Positions 41,597 to 51,158 of a DNA stretch of 64,000 bases are shown in pieces. The position numbers and the translations under genes are program-made. Position 1 is the first letter of the stretch, and every line of letters begins with the position of its first letter. The notes below the pieces were generated by a model. It saw only the letters and a program-made list of their open reading frames with translations. It was not told the DNA's origin and did not search any database. The stretch is taken from the NCBI GenBank assembly GCA_001604185.1, contig LVAV01000013.1:1-64000 (forward strand), read 5' to 3'. Source of the stretch: Clostridiales bacterium Firm_16. Its GTDB lineage: Bacteria > Bacillota > Clostridia > Saccharofermentanales > Saccharofermentanaceae.

Positions 41597-43093
41597 TCAA
41601 TTTGCTCCGCGCGCAACTCTGGCGTAATCGTATCCCTGATCCGAGGTCATCTCACAAGGTGTTAAAGTAAAGTATTCCACGCCGAAACCTCGGATGCTGA
41701 AGTCCAGTTTGACCTCACCCTGCGGTGCCGTCAGGATCTTCGATGTGACACATGGCGAATCTACTTTCTTCAGAAGATCGATCTGTTCTTTCGACGGAGC
41801 CGCCGGCTCTCCGATATCGTGCCAGAGCTTCAACGGATTGGTAGTAACAGGATCCACTGTCTGGCGGATCAGGGTCAGCTTCTTCTCCTTTACAGGCAAT
41901 GTGAAGTTCTTCTTCAACGTCTTCTTGTCTCTGTTCCAGACAATACCACGGATTTCTTTCTTATCGGCACTCTCGACGATCACGCAATCCTCATCCTTAT
42001 AGATGCAGCGACCGGAGAGCTCCTGAAGACGCTTAAAGAAGGCGAAAGTCCAGAATGTCGGTTTTCTGACGCAGCCTGCGGCAACAAGACCGAAACCACC
42101 ATGGAAATAGGTATGCGGGATACCTGCTTCTTCAAATACATCTCCGAAAGTCCAGTAAGAATAGGACTCATTTACATCGCCCAGATGCGAAAGCTGGTGT
42201 GCGATATATGCCGCGTTCTCATTCGTATCGTGGATCGGATTGGTCGGTGTATACGAAGTATTGAACTCGGTAATATGGATCGGCAGACCCTTGAACTCTT
42301 TATAGGAATCGATGGCTACACGGGACGTTTTCAAATTGTCGAAGCCCAGGTATGGGTCGGACAATTTCTGGTAAGTAAAGTGCCCCTTGAACTGTGGCAT
42401 CTCTGTCGTGTAATGGTGTCTGGTAATAAAGTCCGGAGAAAGCTTTTCTTTCTTACAGAAATCCAGGAAGCTTCTGATCCAGAACTCGTCCTTCACGCCA
42501 CATACCGCCGGTCCGCCGACAGTAAATCGCGGATCGACTTTCTTAACCGCATTATACGTGATCTTAAAGAGCTTGAAGTATTCCTCCATATCGGCATCTT
42601 TCCAGAAACCGGGAAGATTCGGCTCATTCCAGACCTCCACAGGCCAGGTCACCACACGGTCACGTCCGTATCTGTCACAGAGATGGGTAAGGGTCGTGCT
42701 GACCAGCTCTGCCCACTTCTCATAACTCTTCGGCGGGGTAACGTTACCCTTCCAGACAAAGATGGTCTGTTCTCCGGAAGCAAGGGCTTCAGGCATAAAA
42801 CCCAGTTCCAGGAAAGGTTCGAGACCCTGCTCGATATAGCTGTCCATAACACGGTCAAGATAGGTGAAGTTGTAGCAGAAATATGTCTTCTTTCCGAATC
42901 TTCTTTCTTCATAGATACCCATGTCCGCACAGAAGAGACCATGTCCTCGGATATGCTTGAATCCGATTTCTTCCTGAACGATCCGCAACTCGTCCTGGTA
43001 TTCCTTGGCAAGCGCCAGACCCATACGGCCTGTGCCCACACAATAGTCTACATTGTTATGAAATGCATACGTCTTCTTTCTGTCAATTCTCAT
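41597..43093 (-). CDS. GH39-family glycosidase, probable beta-xylosidase
   Basis: The 498-residue TIM-barrel hydrolase has acid/base Glu157 in E-V-W-N-E-P-N and nucleophile Glu276 in I-T-E-F-N-T-S. Length and C-terminal beta-sandwich agree with GH39 beta-xylosidases (about 500 residues). There is no signal peptide, so it probably acts inside the cell on imported xylo-oligosaccharides. ATG 43093 has AGGAGG at good spacing. Together with the secreted esterase at 30299 it fits a plant-fibre habitat. The next minus-strand gene upstream (43186) is 92 bp away and is probably independent. Confidence 0.88.
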   Translation of the reverse strand: MRIDRKKTYAFHNNVDYCVGTGRMGLALAKEYQDELRIVQEEIGFKHIRGHGLFCADMGIYEERRFGKKTYFCYNFTYLDRVMDSYIEQGLEPFLELGFMPEALASGEQTIFVWKGNVTPPKSYEKWAELVSTTLTHLCDRYGRDRVVTWPVEVWNEPNLPGFWKDADMEEYFKLFKITYNAVKKVDPRFTVGGPAVCGVKDEFWIRSFLDFCKKEKLSPDFITRHHYTTEMPQFKGHFTYQKLSDPYLGFDNLKTSRVAIDSYKEFKGLPIHITEFNTSYTPTNPIHDTNENAAYIAHQLSHLGDVNESYSYWTFGDVFEEAGIPHTYFHGGFGLVAAGCVRKPTFWTFAFFKRLQELSGRCIYKDEDCVIVESADKKEIRGIVWNRDKKTLKKNFTLPVKEKKLTLIRQTVDPVTTNPLKLWHDIGEPAAPSKEQIDLLKKVDSPCVTSKILTAPQGEVKLDFSIRGFGVEYFTLTPCEMTSDQGYDYARVARGAN

Positions 43094-43185
43094 ACGTTTT
43101 CCTCCTATCGACCATACGACTTCAAAACCATTGTACACAAAATTATTCTTCCTGCATTGTCCTTGTACTCTACAAAGTACTCGTC

Positions 43186-43980
43186 TTATGCAACAAACCA
43201 CTTATATTTTTCCACACTGTACAGCGGGATGAACGGGATCATGATCGGTGTCGTCTTCACGTACTTCTGATACTCCGGATCCTCTCCGTAGTACTTGTTC
43301 TGACGGATCTCCAGCCTTCTTGCCCCGCCGAACATGACGTAGATGATGCCGACGTATCCGAGTATGGCAACGACCCATTGGACCGCATCGTAGTAGATCG
43401 GTATTCCTCCTACAAAAACACCCGTCCAGAACAGCATCTCTCCGAAATAGTTCGGGCACCTCACCAGCTTATATAATCCCGTATCTACAAATCGTTTCGG
43501 ATTTTTCTTCTTCGCATTATTCTTCTGAATATCGGCTATAGACTCCAGAAGTACGCCGGCCAGACTGATGCAGAGACCCACGATAAGGACCACATCCGTG
43601 CCTTCTTTATTGACAAGCCGGAACGTCATCGGAGACGTTTCGAAAGCATAAAGAAGTGCAGCACTGAGCCAGATCGCGATCTTGGCAACGATGCTCATTC
43701 CTTTACCGGACTTGATCTCTGTTTTCATCTTGGAGTTGTACGTACCGCTTCTTATCTCCCGGTATGCCAGATAACCGCCCAGGCGGCAGCCATACAGAAT
43801 AAACAGAATGCATCCCAGAAGCGTACCGATCGTGAGTGCATTTCTTTCTAAGATTAATAGACCCACACCGATTCCGGCAACCGAGAAACCATACCCGATA
43901 GAAATGAACCACACATACTTCTTAAAACCGATGCTGCTGATCACAACTGCAATCAGACCGGTAATTAACCACGTCAACAA
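43186..43980 (-). CDS. DUF1295 / isoprenylcysteine-methyltransferase-like membrane protein
   Basis: The 264-residue protein has about six transmembrane helices. The C-terminal motif T-G-L-Y-K-L-V-R-C-P-N-Y-F-G-E, plus a last G-A-R-R and Y-Q-K-Y pair, marks the DUF1295/steroid-reductase-like and ICMT superfamily, which bind a nucleotide or SAM cofactor and a lipid substrate. The exact reaction cannot be chosen from sequence. Confidence 0.8.
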   Translation of the reverse strand: MLTWLITGLIAVVISSIGFKKYVWFISIGYGFSVAGIGVGLLILERNALTIGTLLGCILFILYGCRLGGYLAYREIRSGTYNSKMKTEIKSGKGMSIVAKIAIWLSAALLYAFETSPMTFRLVNKEGTDVVLIVGLCISLAGVLLESIADIQKNNAKKKNPKRFVDTGLYKLVRCPNYFGEMLFWTGVFVGGIPIYYDAVQWVVAILGYVGIIYVMFGGARRLEIRQNKYYGEDPEYQKYVKTTPIMIPFIPLYSVEKYKWFVA

Positions 43981-44165
43981 ATCCTCTCACCTCATTTCGC
44001 CCAATCATCTATATTATAGCAAAGCAGATTGTTTTCCGTTCTCCCAATCTTATTCATCTCACTAAGTAAAAGATTTAGACCGACAGTATCTCCACACACT
44101 TCAGGGCATGAAGTATAATGAGGCCAACACGATTACGATGAAAGTGAGTTGGGGAGGACAGCAGC

Positions 44166-44708
44166 ATGAAGTTGGTATTTCCTGATATGAGATATAAGGA
44201 CAAGGCTATCGAGTACATAAACGAGTTTTACGAACACGGATCGAAGATCAACGGCTCCGGCGGTCTGGACTCGTTCCTGGAGAAGTCCACATATGAAGAA
44301 TGGCTCAAGAACGTACTCAGCGAATTAGACATTGCAAACATTCCTGAGGGCAAGGTTCCGGCCATCACTTATTTCTTCGTAGATGAAGAGACAGACCGGA
44401 TCATCGGAATGGTCAATATCCGTCTCGCTCTGAATGAATTTCTTCGCACGGAAGGCGGACATATCGGTTATTCCATCCGACCGACCGAACGCCGGAAGCA
44501 CTACGCTACCGAGCAGTTAAAGGCCGCTCTTGCTGTTTGTAAGAGGATGGGCATCGAAGATGTACTGATCTCCTGCGACAAGCTGAATATCGCCTCCTCC
44601 GGCGTCATAAAGAAGTGCGGCGGTATCCTTCACCACGAAATCTACAGCGAAAGATACGATGAAGATCTGGAAATGTACGTGATCAAGACAAATACAGATG
44701 AGGTGTAA
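44166..44708 (+). CDS. GNAT-family N-acetyltransferase
   Basis: The 180-residue protein has a GNAT fold with acetyl-CoA-binding segment G-Y-S-I-R-P-T-E-R-R-K-H-Y-A-T-E-Q-L and the last-helix pattern S-C-D-K-L-N-I-A-S-S-G-V-I-K-K-C-G-G. The acceptor is unknown. GGGGAGG precedes the ATG, and TATAAT at 44114-44119 is a probable -10. Confidence 0.85.
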   Translation: MKLVFPDMRYKDKAIEYINEFYEHGSKINGSGGLDSFLEKSTYEEWLKNVLSELDIANIPEGKVPAITYFFVDEETDRIIGMVNIRLALNEFLRTEGGHIGYSIRPTERRKHYATEQLKAALAVCKRMGIEDVLISCDKLNIASSGVIKKCGGILHHEIYSERYDEDLEMYVIKTNTDEV

Positions 44709-44724
44709 TTCCGAAAGGTTTCTC

Positions 44725-45078
44725 TCAATCTCTGAAACGATAAATGAGCTGATTCATGGTGTGTTCCTCACCCTCAGCATCGCAATACACCCATTCTATG
44801 CCAAGTGGAGCGAGCGGGGTTGAACCGTCAAACTCTTTATATTCTGCGCTCTTACAATCGCAGGCCACCACAGCAATGATTCCGATATTGGTAAACAGAT
44901 TCCATCCGACAGTGTCGTGACTCGTCGGAATGGGCCAGGTATTTCCGTGACCACCATGTGCAACTGCATCTATCAGATCACTGAGCGCAGCTTCATCCGG
45001 AAGTTCAATAATATATCTGCCGTTTTTCATATCATCGCCCGCACATATGGAACGACGACCGTACTTGATTCGAATCAT
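44725..45078 (-). CDS. Conserved-looking hypothetical cytoplasmic protein
   Basis: The 117-residue acidic protein has no signal peptide and no recognised domain. The ATG at 45078 is preceded by GAGG at 8-nt spacing; an internal ATG gives 101 residues. G-G-H-G-N-T-W-P-I-P-T-S-H-D is the most distinctive motif. The gene is convergent with the GNAT gene and stands alone. Confidence 0.6.
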   Translation of the reverse strand: MIRIKYGRRSICAGDDMKNGRYIIELPDEAALSDLIDAVAHGGHGNTWPIPTSHDTVGWNLFTNIGIIAVVACDCKSAEYKEFDGSTPLAPLGIEWVYCDAEGEEHTMNQLIYRFRD

Positions 45079-45145
45079 GATCAGAACCTCGTTGTGTATT
45101 ATATTTTTCTAAGAGCATTATCGCAGATGCTTTTCCTTGCTACAA

Positions 45146-45184
45146 GAAAAAACTCCCTGCCGTTCTTTCGAAACAGCAGGGAGT
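45146..45184 (-). terminator. Terminator of the LRR-SLH-PASTA surface gene
   Basis: On the minus strand ACTCCCTGC pairs with GCAGGGAGT and six T follow. It is 25 nt past the stop at 45209. Confidence 0.85.
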
Positions 45185-45208
45185 CGTTACTACCGGTTAT
45201 AGGTCGCT

Positions 45209-48151
45209 TCAGATCTCGCCACGATCAATACCATACTTCTTACAGATGTCTGTAAACTCAGGAGACTGGGCGAAGAAAGAAAGGATACTCTTTCTTGTCT
45301 GTCTGCCGGCCTTGATCTCACCCGTCCAGAAATCTATTTCACTTGCTGCCGGCTCTCTGTCCATGAAAGTCGTATACAGTCGGTTGAGATACTCTTTATC
45401 CGTTGTCTTAAGACCAACAAACTCGTCTCCTTCGAAGAAGAACTGCGCAGCGGAAGCACCTGTCTTCTCCAGGTTGGTAAGTGCCAGGGACCAGTACTCG
45501 ATGCCTTCTTTCTCGGCATCACGCTTCAGACAGCAGGTATAAAGGCGGGTCGCAAAGTTGATCGCGTTTCTGGATGCCTTGGTAGCCTTGTGATACAGGG
45601 CACCGGATTTCACGCCGTAGGTGGCACAGACATTGCACCATTCTGTAGACTCGATAAAGTCATTGACGACCTCGGCACGTGTCTTCTTGCCGCTCTTGAT
45701 GGCCTCTACCCATCCTGCCTTACCTTCTGCATCTGACTCACGATCGAAGAAGGTCTTGTAAAGTGTCTCGACGAAATCCTCCACAGAGAGATTTCTCTTC
45801 ATGAATTCATCGGCATCCAGGAGGAAGAAACGCGCACAGTCCGCACCGGTCTTTCCTTCTTCTACTACCTGCTTGATCCAGAATTCCTTGCCCTCCGGTT
45901 CAGAGGCACGGTTCAGGGCCACAGTATAAAGTCTCTCTACAAAGTCCTCGAAGGTCGGACCCTTCGCAACAGTGAGAGTCACTTCCAGCTTAGAGTTGTT
46001 GCCATACAGTTTTCTGCCTGCTTCCGGGTCCTGTTTCAGAACGGTCATATCCTTCTCCGGATCTTCGTTCTCTACCCACTCGATTTTGAATACGATTTCC
46101 GAGAAACCGTGACCGGATAGGGTCTTGGTGATTTCTTCTTCGGCTTTCTCATAGTCCATTCCCACAACATTCGGCATAGTGGCAGGCGGCATCGGAGTCG
46201 GTTCCGGTGTAGTCGGCTTGGTTGGCTGGCCCGGTGCGGGTGTTGCCGGTTTAGTAGGCTGACCCGGTGCAGGAGTTGCAGGTTTAGTCGGCTTACCCGG
46301 TACAGGTGTAGCCTTCTTGGTCGGTTTGCCCGGTACGGGTGTTGCCGGTTTGGTCGGTTTGCCCGGTACGGGTGTTGCCGGTTTGGTCGGCTGACCCGGT
46401 ACAGGTGTAGCCTTCTTGGTCGGCTGAACCGGCACAGGTGTTACCGGCGGGTGGTGGGGATTTCCCTCATTGCCGCCTACCTCTCCGGAGTAGGATGCGC
46501 CCTCATCCAGGTTAAAGATCATCTCGGCACCTTCATTCAGGTCGTCGATGGTCATTCTTCCTCTCGGATGGCACAGATTATTCGTCTTGTCATGTTTCAG
46601 CACCTGCCACTGGATCGCCCAGGTGAAGGGACCCCATGCATAGAAATCAATATCGAAGAAATCGTAGAACCAGTCTGTCCGGCCATAGTCGAAGGCCGTA
46701 CCTAATTCGAGTACAGTCGCATATCTGTGAGCCATAAGTGCGAAGTCCTGTCGGCTGATCAATTCATCCGGGCAGAACGTATCGGAACTGATATTCGGAT
46801 AACCAAAGCAGATGTTGTGATCCTCACCCCACTTGATGGCATCTGCATATGGAGAATCAGGTGTAATATCTGTAAATCTGGAAGTTCCGTAAACGGTTGG
46901 CTTATCTACCAGTTCATAGAGCTTCTGCATGGCTTCTCCTCTGGTTGCGAACCGCTGCGAATCAGAATATCCGTCATTGGTATCCAGAACACTATCCACA
47001 ACATCGTCTGTACCCTTGTACGTTCCGATGATTTTTGCACGATCATCGAAGCAGACACAATGTCTGAGTTCATCGAAAGGATCACTGCTTCCGCCGTAAT
47101 CGATCGTCATGGAATACACATAACCGAGTTTCTCGGTCTCATGTACATACACACCCTCGTTATATGCCTTGCACAGACGTCTGTTTCTGCTGATATCGAT
47201 GGAATCGATACGGCTCAGACCGAAGGCCAGCAGGTAATAAAGCCTCGGATTGTGAGTGATATCCAGTTTTCTCAGATTCACGTCGCATTCCACGGCGAGA
47301 TAGGCAAGTTTCGGATTCTGCGAAAGATCCAGAGTCTTGAGTCCTTTGTTATATCCGCAGACAAGCTCCACCAGCTCAGGATTATTGGTGACATCGATCT
47401 CGGTCAGTTTCGTCCATGCACAGTTATAGTACTGAAGACCCGAAAGATTGGTTACATCTACATTTCCGAGTCGCTCGTTATGCCAGAAGTCCAATCTCTT
47501 CAGATTCGGATTATTGGACAGATCCAGTGTGGTCAGATCGTTATAGAACGCCGCCAGTTCGCATAGAAGCGGGTTATTCGACAGGTCCAGAGAAGTCAGT
47601 CCGCAGTTACTGCAGAACAGATTCTCCAGTTTATCGTTCTGAGACAGATCCAGTTCTTTCAGATTCGGGTTGGCGTTGCACTCGATAAATGCCATTTTCG
47701 GATTGTTTCTTACGTTCAGGCTTTCCAGATTACAGTTGAAGCAGTATACCCATTCCAGATTCGGACAATCGGAAAAGTCCAGAGTTTTGATGTCATTAAA
47801 GGAGCACCAGATTCCCCGAAGATCCGGATTACCCGAAAGATCCAGTTCGGTAATGTTGTTTCCCTTGCACCAGAGTCCCTGGAGATAAGGAAAGTGCTCG
47901 ATGCCCTTCACGGAATACACATCACTGTTCTCACAGTGCACGTTCCAGATTAGGAAAATCTCATCCTTACTTAGATAGTTGTCCCCGTTTGAATCGAAAT
48001 CTCTCTTGATACAAGCTCTGAAATTCGGATCCGGGAAATTCGTTGCGTCGATCGCTACTCCGCCTGCAGCATCGACTTGGATCGCGCCAAATAATGGCAA
48101 CACAACAGTCGCACTTAATAGTGCGGCCACAAACTTCGATAATCTTTTCAT
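45209..48151 (-). CDS. Giant surface protein: EF-like cap, LRR, SLH-like, PASTA and DUF4214 modules
   Basis: The 980-residue protein has a signal peptide (1-28), then an N-F-P-D cap with the EF-hand-like loop D-S-N-G-D-N-Y-L-S-K-D-E. Leucine-rich repeats run to about residue 340. An SLH-like region follows (about 400-555; R-F-T-D-I, A-I-K-W-G, I-S-R-Q-D-F-A), then a P-T-K-x-A-T-P-V-P-G linker (570-650). One PASTA domain (655-730; P-N-V-V-G-M-D-Y) and four DUF4214 repeats (730-980) complete it. SLH and PASTA point to cell-wall contact. Its first two-thirds closely match the gene at 48444, its last third the gene at 52508. ATG 48151 follows AAGGA; the longer frame lacks a signal peptide. Confidence 0.88.
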   Translation of the reverse strand: MKRLSKFVAALLSATVVLPLFGAIQVDAAGGVAIDATNFPDPNFRACIKRDFDSNGDNYLSKDEIFLIWNVHCENSDVYSVKGIEHFPYLQGLWCKGNNITELDLSGNPDLRGIWCSFNDIKTLDFSDCPNLEWVYCFNCNLESLNVRNNPKMAFIECNANPNLKELDLSQNDKLENLFCSNCGLTSLDLSNNPLLCELAAFYNDLTTLDLSNNPNLKRLDFWHNERLGNVDVTNLSGLQYYNCAWTKLTEIDVTNNPELVELVCGYNKGLKTLDLSQNPKLAYLAVECDVNLRKLDITHNPRLYYLLAFGLSRIDSIDISRNRRLCKAYNEGVYVHETEKLGYVYSMTIDYGGSSDPFDELRHCVCFDDRAKIIGTYKGTDDVVDSVLDTNDGYSDSQRFATRGEAMQKLYELVDKPTVYGTSRFTDITPDSPYADAIKWGEDHNICFGYPNISSDTFCPDELISRQDFALMAHRYATVLELGTAFDYGRTDWFYDFFDIDFYAWGPFTWAIQWQVLKHDKTNNLCHPRGRMTIDDLNEGAEMIFNLDEGASYSGEVGGNEGNPHHPPVTPVPVQPTKKATPVPGQPTKPATPVPGKPTKPATPVPGKPTKKATPVPGKPTKPATPAPGQPTKPATPAPGQPTKPTTPEPTPMPPATMPNVVGMDYEKAEEEITKTLSGHGFSEIVFKIEWVENEDPEKDMTVLKQDPEAGRKLYGNNSKLEVTLTVAKGPTFEDFVERLYTVALNRASEPEGKEFWIKQVVEEGKTGADCARFFLLDADEFMKRNLSVEDFVETLYKTFFDRESDAEGKAGWVEAIKSGKKTRAEVVNDFIESTEWCNVCATYGVKSGALYHKATKASRNAINFATRLYTCCLKRDAEKEGIEYWSLALTNLEKTGASAAQFFFEGDEFVGLKTTDKEYLNRLYTTFMDREPAASEIDFWTGEIKAGRQTRKSILSFFAQSPEFTDICKKYGIDRGEI
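46195..46440 (-). repeat. 30-bp tandem linker repeat (P-T-K-x-A-T-P-V-P-G)
   Basis: About eight 30-bp units code ten-residue repeats. Units near 46320-46400 are almost identical. The unit differs from the 12-bp P-T-K unit of the other giants. The sister gene at 48444 lacks this block. Confidence 0.8.
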
Positions 48152-48197
48152 TAGTGTTTCCTTCCTCTCATTCTGTCGAAAAACTATCGGGTCGATG

Positions 48198-48261
48198 TAT
48201 CCGCAAGTCGCCCAACTATACGAATACAGCCGTATTTTATCATCTTCCTTATTCAACTCAA
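48198..48261 (-). promoter_or_regulatory. Promoter and 5' UTR hairpin of the LRR-SLH-PASTA gene
   Basis: On the minus strand TTGAGT (48261-48256), a 16-bp spacer and TAAAAT with extended TG (48242-48234) form the promoter. The leader then folds TATTCG (48226-48221) with CGGATA (48203-48198) around a 17-nt loop containing TTGGGC. The same arrangement precedes the sister gene (50949-50996). Confidence 0.65.
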
Positions 48262-48362
48262 ATCAATTTGCAAATCGTCATATCATTCTTATGTCTAAGG
48301 ATTTTAAGAATTGAACACTTGTACAGATCCGAATGTCACGAGATGCAAAGAAAAGATCCCGG

Positions 48363-48400
48363 GAAAAAGGAACCCCCGAAGTATTTCACTTCAGGGGTTA
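48363..48400 (-). terminator. Terminator of the LRR-SLH-DUF4214 gene
   Basis: On the minus strand AACCCCTGAAGT pairs with ACTTCGGGGGTT and CCTTTTT follows. A smaller AAAGGT/ACCTTT hairpin lies just before it (48407-48421). Confidence 0.75.
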
Positions 48401-48443
48401 CCCTTGAAAGGTCAGACCTTTCTTGATTCGGTTATGTATTTAT

Positions 48444-50912
48444 TCAAATCGTGCCACGATCGATACCGTATGTCTTACAGATCTTCGTGAATTCCTCACT
48501 CTGACCGAAGAAAGCAAGAATGCTGTCACGTGTCTGCGTGCCCTTCACAATCTCACCGATCCAGTATTTGATCTCGGATTCCTCCGGCTTACGGTCCATA
48601 AAGGTTGTGTAGAGTCTCTTGAGATACTCATCATCCTCCAGACCAAAGTCTACGAACTCCTTACATGTGAAGAATTCTTTGGCTGCGCTGCATCCTGTCT
48701 GCTCCAGATTGGTCAGTGCCAGGCTCCAGTACGTAAGGCCTACTTCTTCCGGATCACGTCCCAGACAGCAGGTGTATAGTCTGGTCGCGAAATTGGTAGC
48801 ATTCTTCGAAGCGATGTCTGCTTTCGCAGTCGGTGCGCCGGATCTTACACCATAAGTCGCACAGACATTGCACCACTCCTTCGAGTCAATGAAGCCCTTG
48901 ATGACATCTACCTTCGTCATGGTTCCCTTCTTCAGTTCACCTACCCAGAAAGACTTTCCTTCAACCTCAGAAGCACGATTGAAGAATGTCATATAAAGAA
49001 TCTCAACGAAGTCCTCGTTGCTCAATCCACGCTTCATGAACTCATCTGCATCGATCAGGAAGAACTGTGCGCAGTCTGCACCGGTTCTGTTACCACTGGT
49101 GATTTCATTGACCCAGAATTCTTTACCTTCCTTCTCGGACTTACGACCGAGAGCGATGGTGTAAAGACGCTCTACAAAGTCCGCAACCGTTACTTCCTGT
49201 CCCGGTGCCGGCTCATCCGGATTACCGTCGTTACCACCGACATCTCCGGAATATCCTGCACCCTCATCCAGATCGAAGATCTCTGCAACAGCTGCCTCAA
49301 GTTCGGTTTTCGTGATTCTTCCACGCGGATAGCAGATGTTCTTATCCTTATCGTATGGCAGAACTCTCCACTGGATCGTCCAGGTGAAAGGACCCCAGGC
49401 ATAGAAGTCGATATCGAAGAAGTCGTCAAACCAGTCTGTTCTACCATAGTCGAAGGCAGTACCGAAGCCCATGACCTCTGCATATCTGTGAGCCATGATG
49501 GCGAAATCCTGACGGCTGATCAGTTCATCCGGGCAGAATGTCTCGGAAGAGATATTCGGATAACCGAAGCAGATCTTGTGATCCTCGCCCCACTTGATCG
49601 CAGCGGCATACGGAGCATCTGCGGCCACATCGGTAAATCTGGATGTTCCCTTTACTTCCGGACTTTCTGCTGCCACATAGAGAGCCTGCATCGCATCTGC
49701 ACGGGTTACGAACTGCTCGGAATCGGAGTGTCCGTCATTGGTATCCAGAACGCTGTCCGGAACATCGTTTGTTCCGTTGTAAGTACCGATGATCTCTGCA
49801 CGGTCGTCGAAACATACGCAGTGTCTGAGTTCATCGAAAGGATCACTGCTTCCGCCGTAATCGATCGTCATGGAGTAAACATTACCCAGATTCTCGGTCT
49901 CATGTACATACACACCTTCGTTAAAGGCTTTGCACAGGCGGCTGTTCTTACTGATATCGATTGTATCGATGCTGCTCAGACCGAAAGCCAGGAAGTAGTA
50001 AAGTCTCGGATTGTTGGAAACATCCAGCTTCTTCAGGTTGACATTACATTCTACGGCAAGGTAGGCAAGTTTCGGGTTATGAGAGGTATCCAGAGATGTC
50101 AGTCCATCGTTGTAACCGCATACCAGTTCCACCAGCTCAGGATTCTTGCTGACATCGATCTTGGTCAGATTCGTCCATGCGCAGTTATAGTACTGCAGTC
50201 CCGGCAGATTGGACACATCTACATTTCCCAGACGCGGGTTGTGCCAGATATCGAATCTCTTAAGATTCGGGTTATAAGAAACATCGATCTCCTCGAGGTC
50301 GTTATAGAATGCAGCCAGCTCACACATACGCGGATTGTTGGTCAGGTCCAGAGATGTAAGTCCGCAGTTACTGCAGAACAGGTTCTCCATCTCAGGATTC
50401 TTCGAAAGATCCAGTGTCTTCAGATCCGGGTTGGCGTTACATTCGATATAGGCCATCTTCGGGTTATTGCTTACATTCAGGCTTTCCAGTTTACAGTTGA
50501 AGCAATATACCCATTCCAGCTTCGGACAATCGGAAAAATCCAGAGAAGTGAAATCATTAAACGAGCACCAGATACCACGAAGGTCCGGATTTCCGGAAAG
50601 GTCCAGTTCGGTAATGTGATTGCCTTTGCACCAGAGGCCTTTGAGATAAGGGAAATGCTCGATTCCTTTTACGGAATACACGTTACTGTTTTCACAGTGA
50701 ACATTCCAGATCAGTTCGATCTCATTCTTGTTCAGATACCCGTCTCCGTTCTCGTCAAAGTCACGCTTGATGCACGCTCTGAAGTTCGGATCCGGGAAGT
50801 TTTCTTCGTTGATCGCAACCGTGCTGGCCGCTTCAACCGCAATCGTACCGAAAAACGGCACGATCACTGCCGCACCTAACAATGCGGCAAAAATCCTGAT
50901 AATACTTTTCAT
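48444..50912 (-). CDS. Giant surface protein: EF-like cap, LRR, SLH-like and DUF4214 modules
   Basis: The 822-residue sister of the gene at 45209 has a signal peptide, an EF-like cap (D-E-N-G-D-G-Y-L-N-K-N-E) and leucine-rich repeats. Its SLH-like region (about 403-555) includes A-D-A-P-Y-A-A-A-I-K-W-G and S-R-Q-D-F-A-I-M-A-H-R-Y. The two proteins are nearly identical over about 550 residues. This one lacks the PASTA domain and the repeat linker and passes through P-A-P-G-Q-E straight into its DUF4214 module (572-822), which is the most divergent of the five. ATG 50912 follows AAGGA. Promoter and leader match those of the sister gene. Confidence 0.88.
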   Translation of the reverse strand: MKSIIRIFAALLGAAVIVPFFGTIAVEAASTVAINEENFPDPNFRACIKRDFDENGDGYLNKNEIELIWNVHCENSNVYSVKGIEHFPYLKGLWCKGNHITELDLSGNPDLRGIWCSFNDFTSLDFSDCPKLEWVYCFNCKLESLNVSNNPKMAYIECNANPDLKTLDLSKNPEMENLFCSNCGLTSLDLTNNPRMCELAAFYNDLEEIDVSYNPNLKRFDIWHNPRLGNVDVSNLPGLQYYNCAWTNLTKIDVSKNPELVELVCGYNDGLTSLDTSHNPKLAYLAVECNVNLKKLDVSNNPRLYYFLAFGLSSIDTIDISKNSRLCKAFNEGVYVHETENLGNVYSMTIDYGGSSDPFDELRHCVCFDDRAEIIGTYNGTNDVPDSVLDTNDGHSDSEQFVTRADAMQALYVAAESPEVKGTSRFTDVAADAPYAAAIKWGEDHKICFGYPNISSETFCPDELISRQDFAIMAHRYAEVMGFGTAFDYGRTDWFDDFFDIDFYAWGPFTWTIQWRVLPYDKDKNICYPRGRITKTELEAAVAEIFDLDEGAGYSGDVGGNDGNPDEPAPGQEVTVADFVERLYTIALGRKSEKEGKEFWVNEITSGNRTGADCAQFFLIDADEFMKRGLSNEDFVEILYMTFFNRASEVEGKSFWVGELKKGTMTKVDVIKGFIDSKEWCNVCATYGVRSGAPTAKADIASKNATNFATRLYTCCLGRDPEEVGLTYWSLALTNLEQTGCSAAKEFFTCKEFVDFGLEDDEYLKRLYTTFMDRKPEESEIKYWIGEIVKGTQTRDSILAFFGQSEEFTKICKTYGIDRGTI

Positions 50913-50948
50913 TTTTGTTTCCTTCCTCTTGACAGTCTTTTGACTTGA

Positions 50949-50996
50949 TATTCGCAACAATGCCCAATCCTACGAATACCGCGTGTCATTTTAGCA
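50949..50996 (-). promoter_or_regulatory. Extended -10 and 5' UTR hairpin of the LRR-SLH-DUF4214 gene
   Basis: On the minus strand TG-C-TAAAAT (50996-50988) is followed by GTATTCGTA with TTGGGC nine bases on. TATTCG (50978-50973) pairs with CGAATA (50954-50949). The leader segment 50962-50979 is 15/18 identical to 48210-48227. Confidence 0.65.
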
Positions 50997-51158
50997 CGAT
51001 ACTTTGGAGTCGAATATCAAATAAATTGGATTTTTGTTTGTTGCTTTGCCTTCTTTTTTGTGGCTAACTATAGGAAAAAGAACCAGAAGATCCTGCCTCG
51101 ATCGTTGGTTTCCGAGGAGACCTCATTGGCGAGACTCTTCTGTGCGCGGGGGAACAAT

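Noticed and set aside
41819..43270. 483-codon plus-strand frame antisense to the GH39 gene
   Set aside because: The minus strand holds a full GH39 enzyme with both catalytic glutamates; the other frame has no features.
49488..50879. 463-codon plus-strand open frame
   Set aside because: It is a shadow of the LRR-SLH gene: regular leucine-rich codons avoid antisense stops. It shows no ribosome site and no domain. The same verdict applies to 46727-47566.
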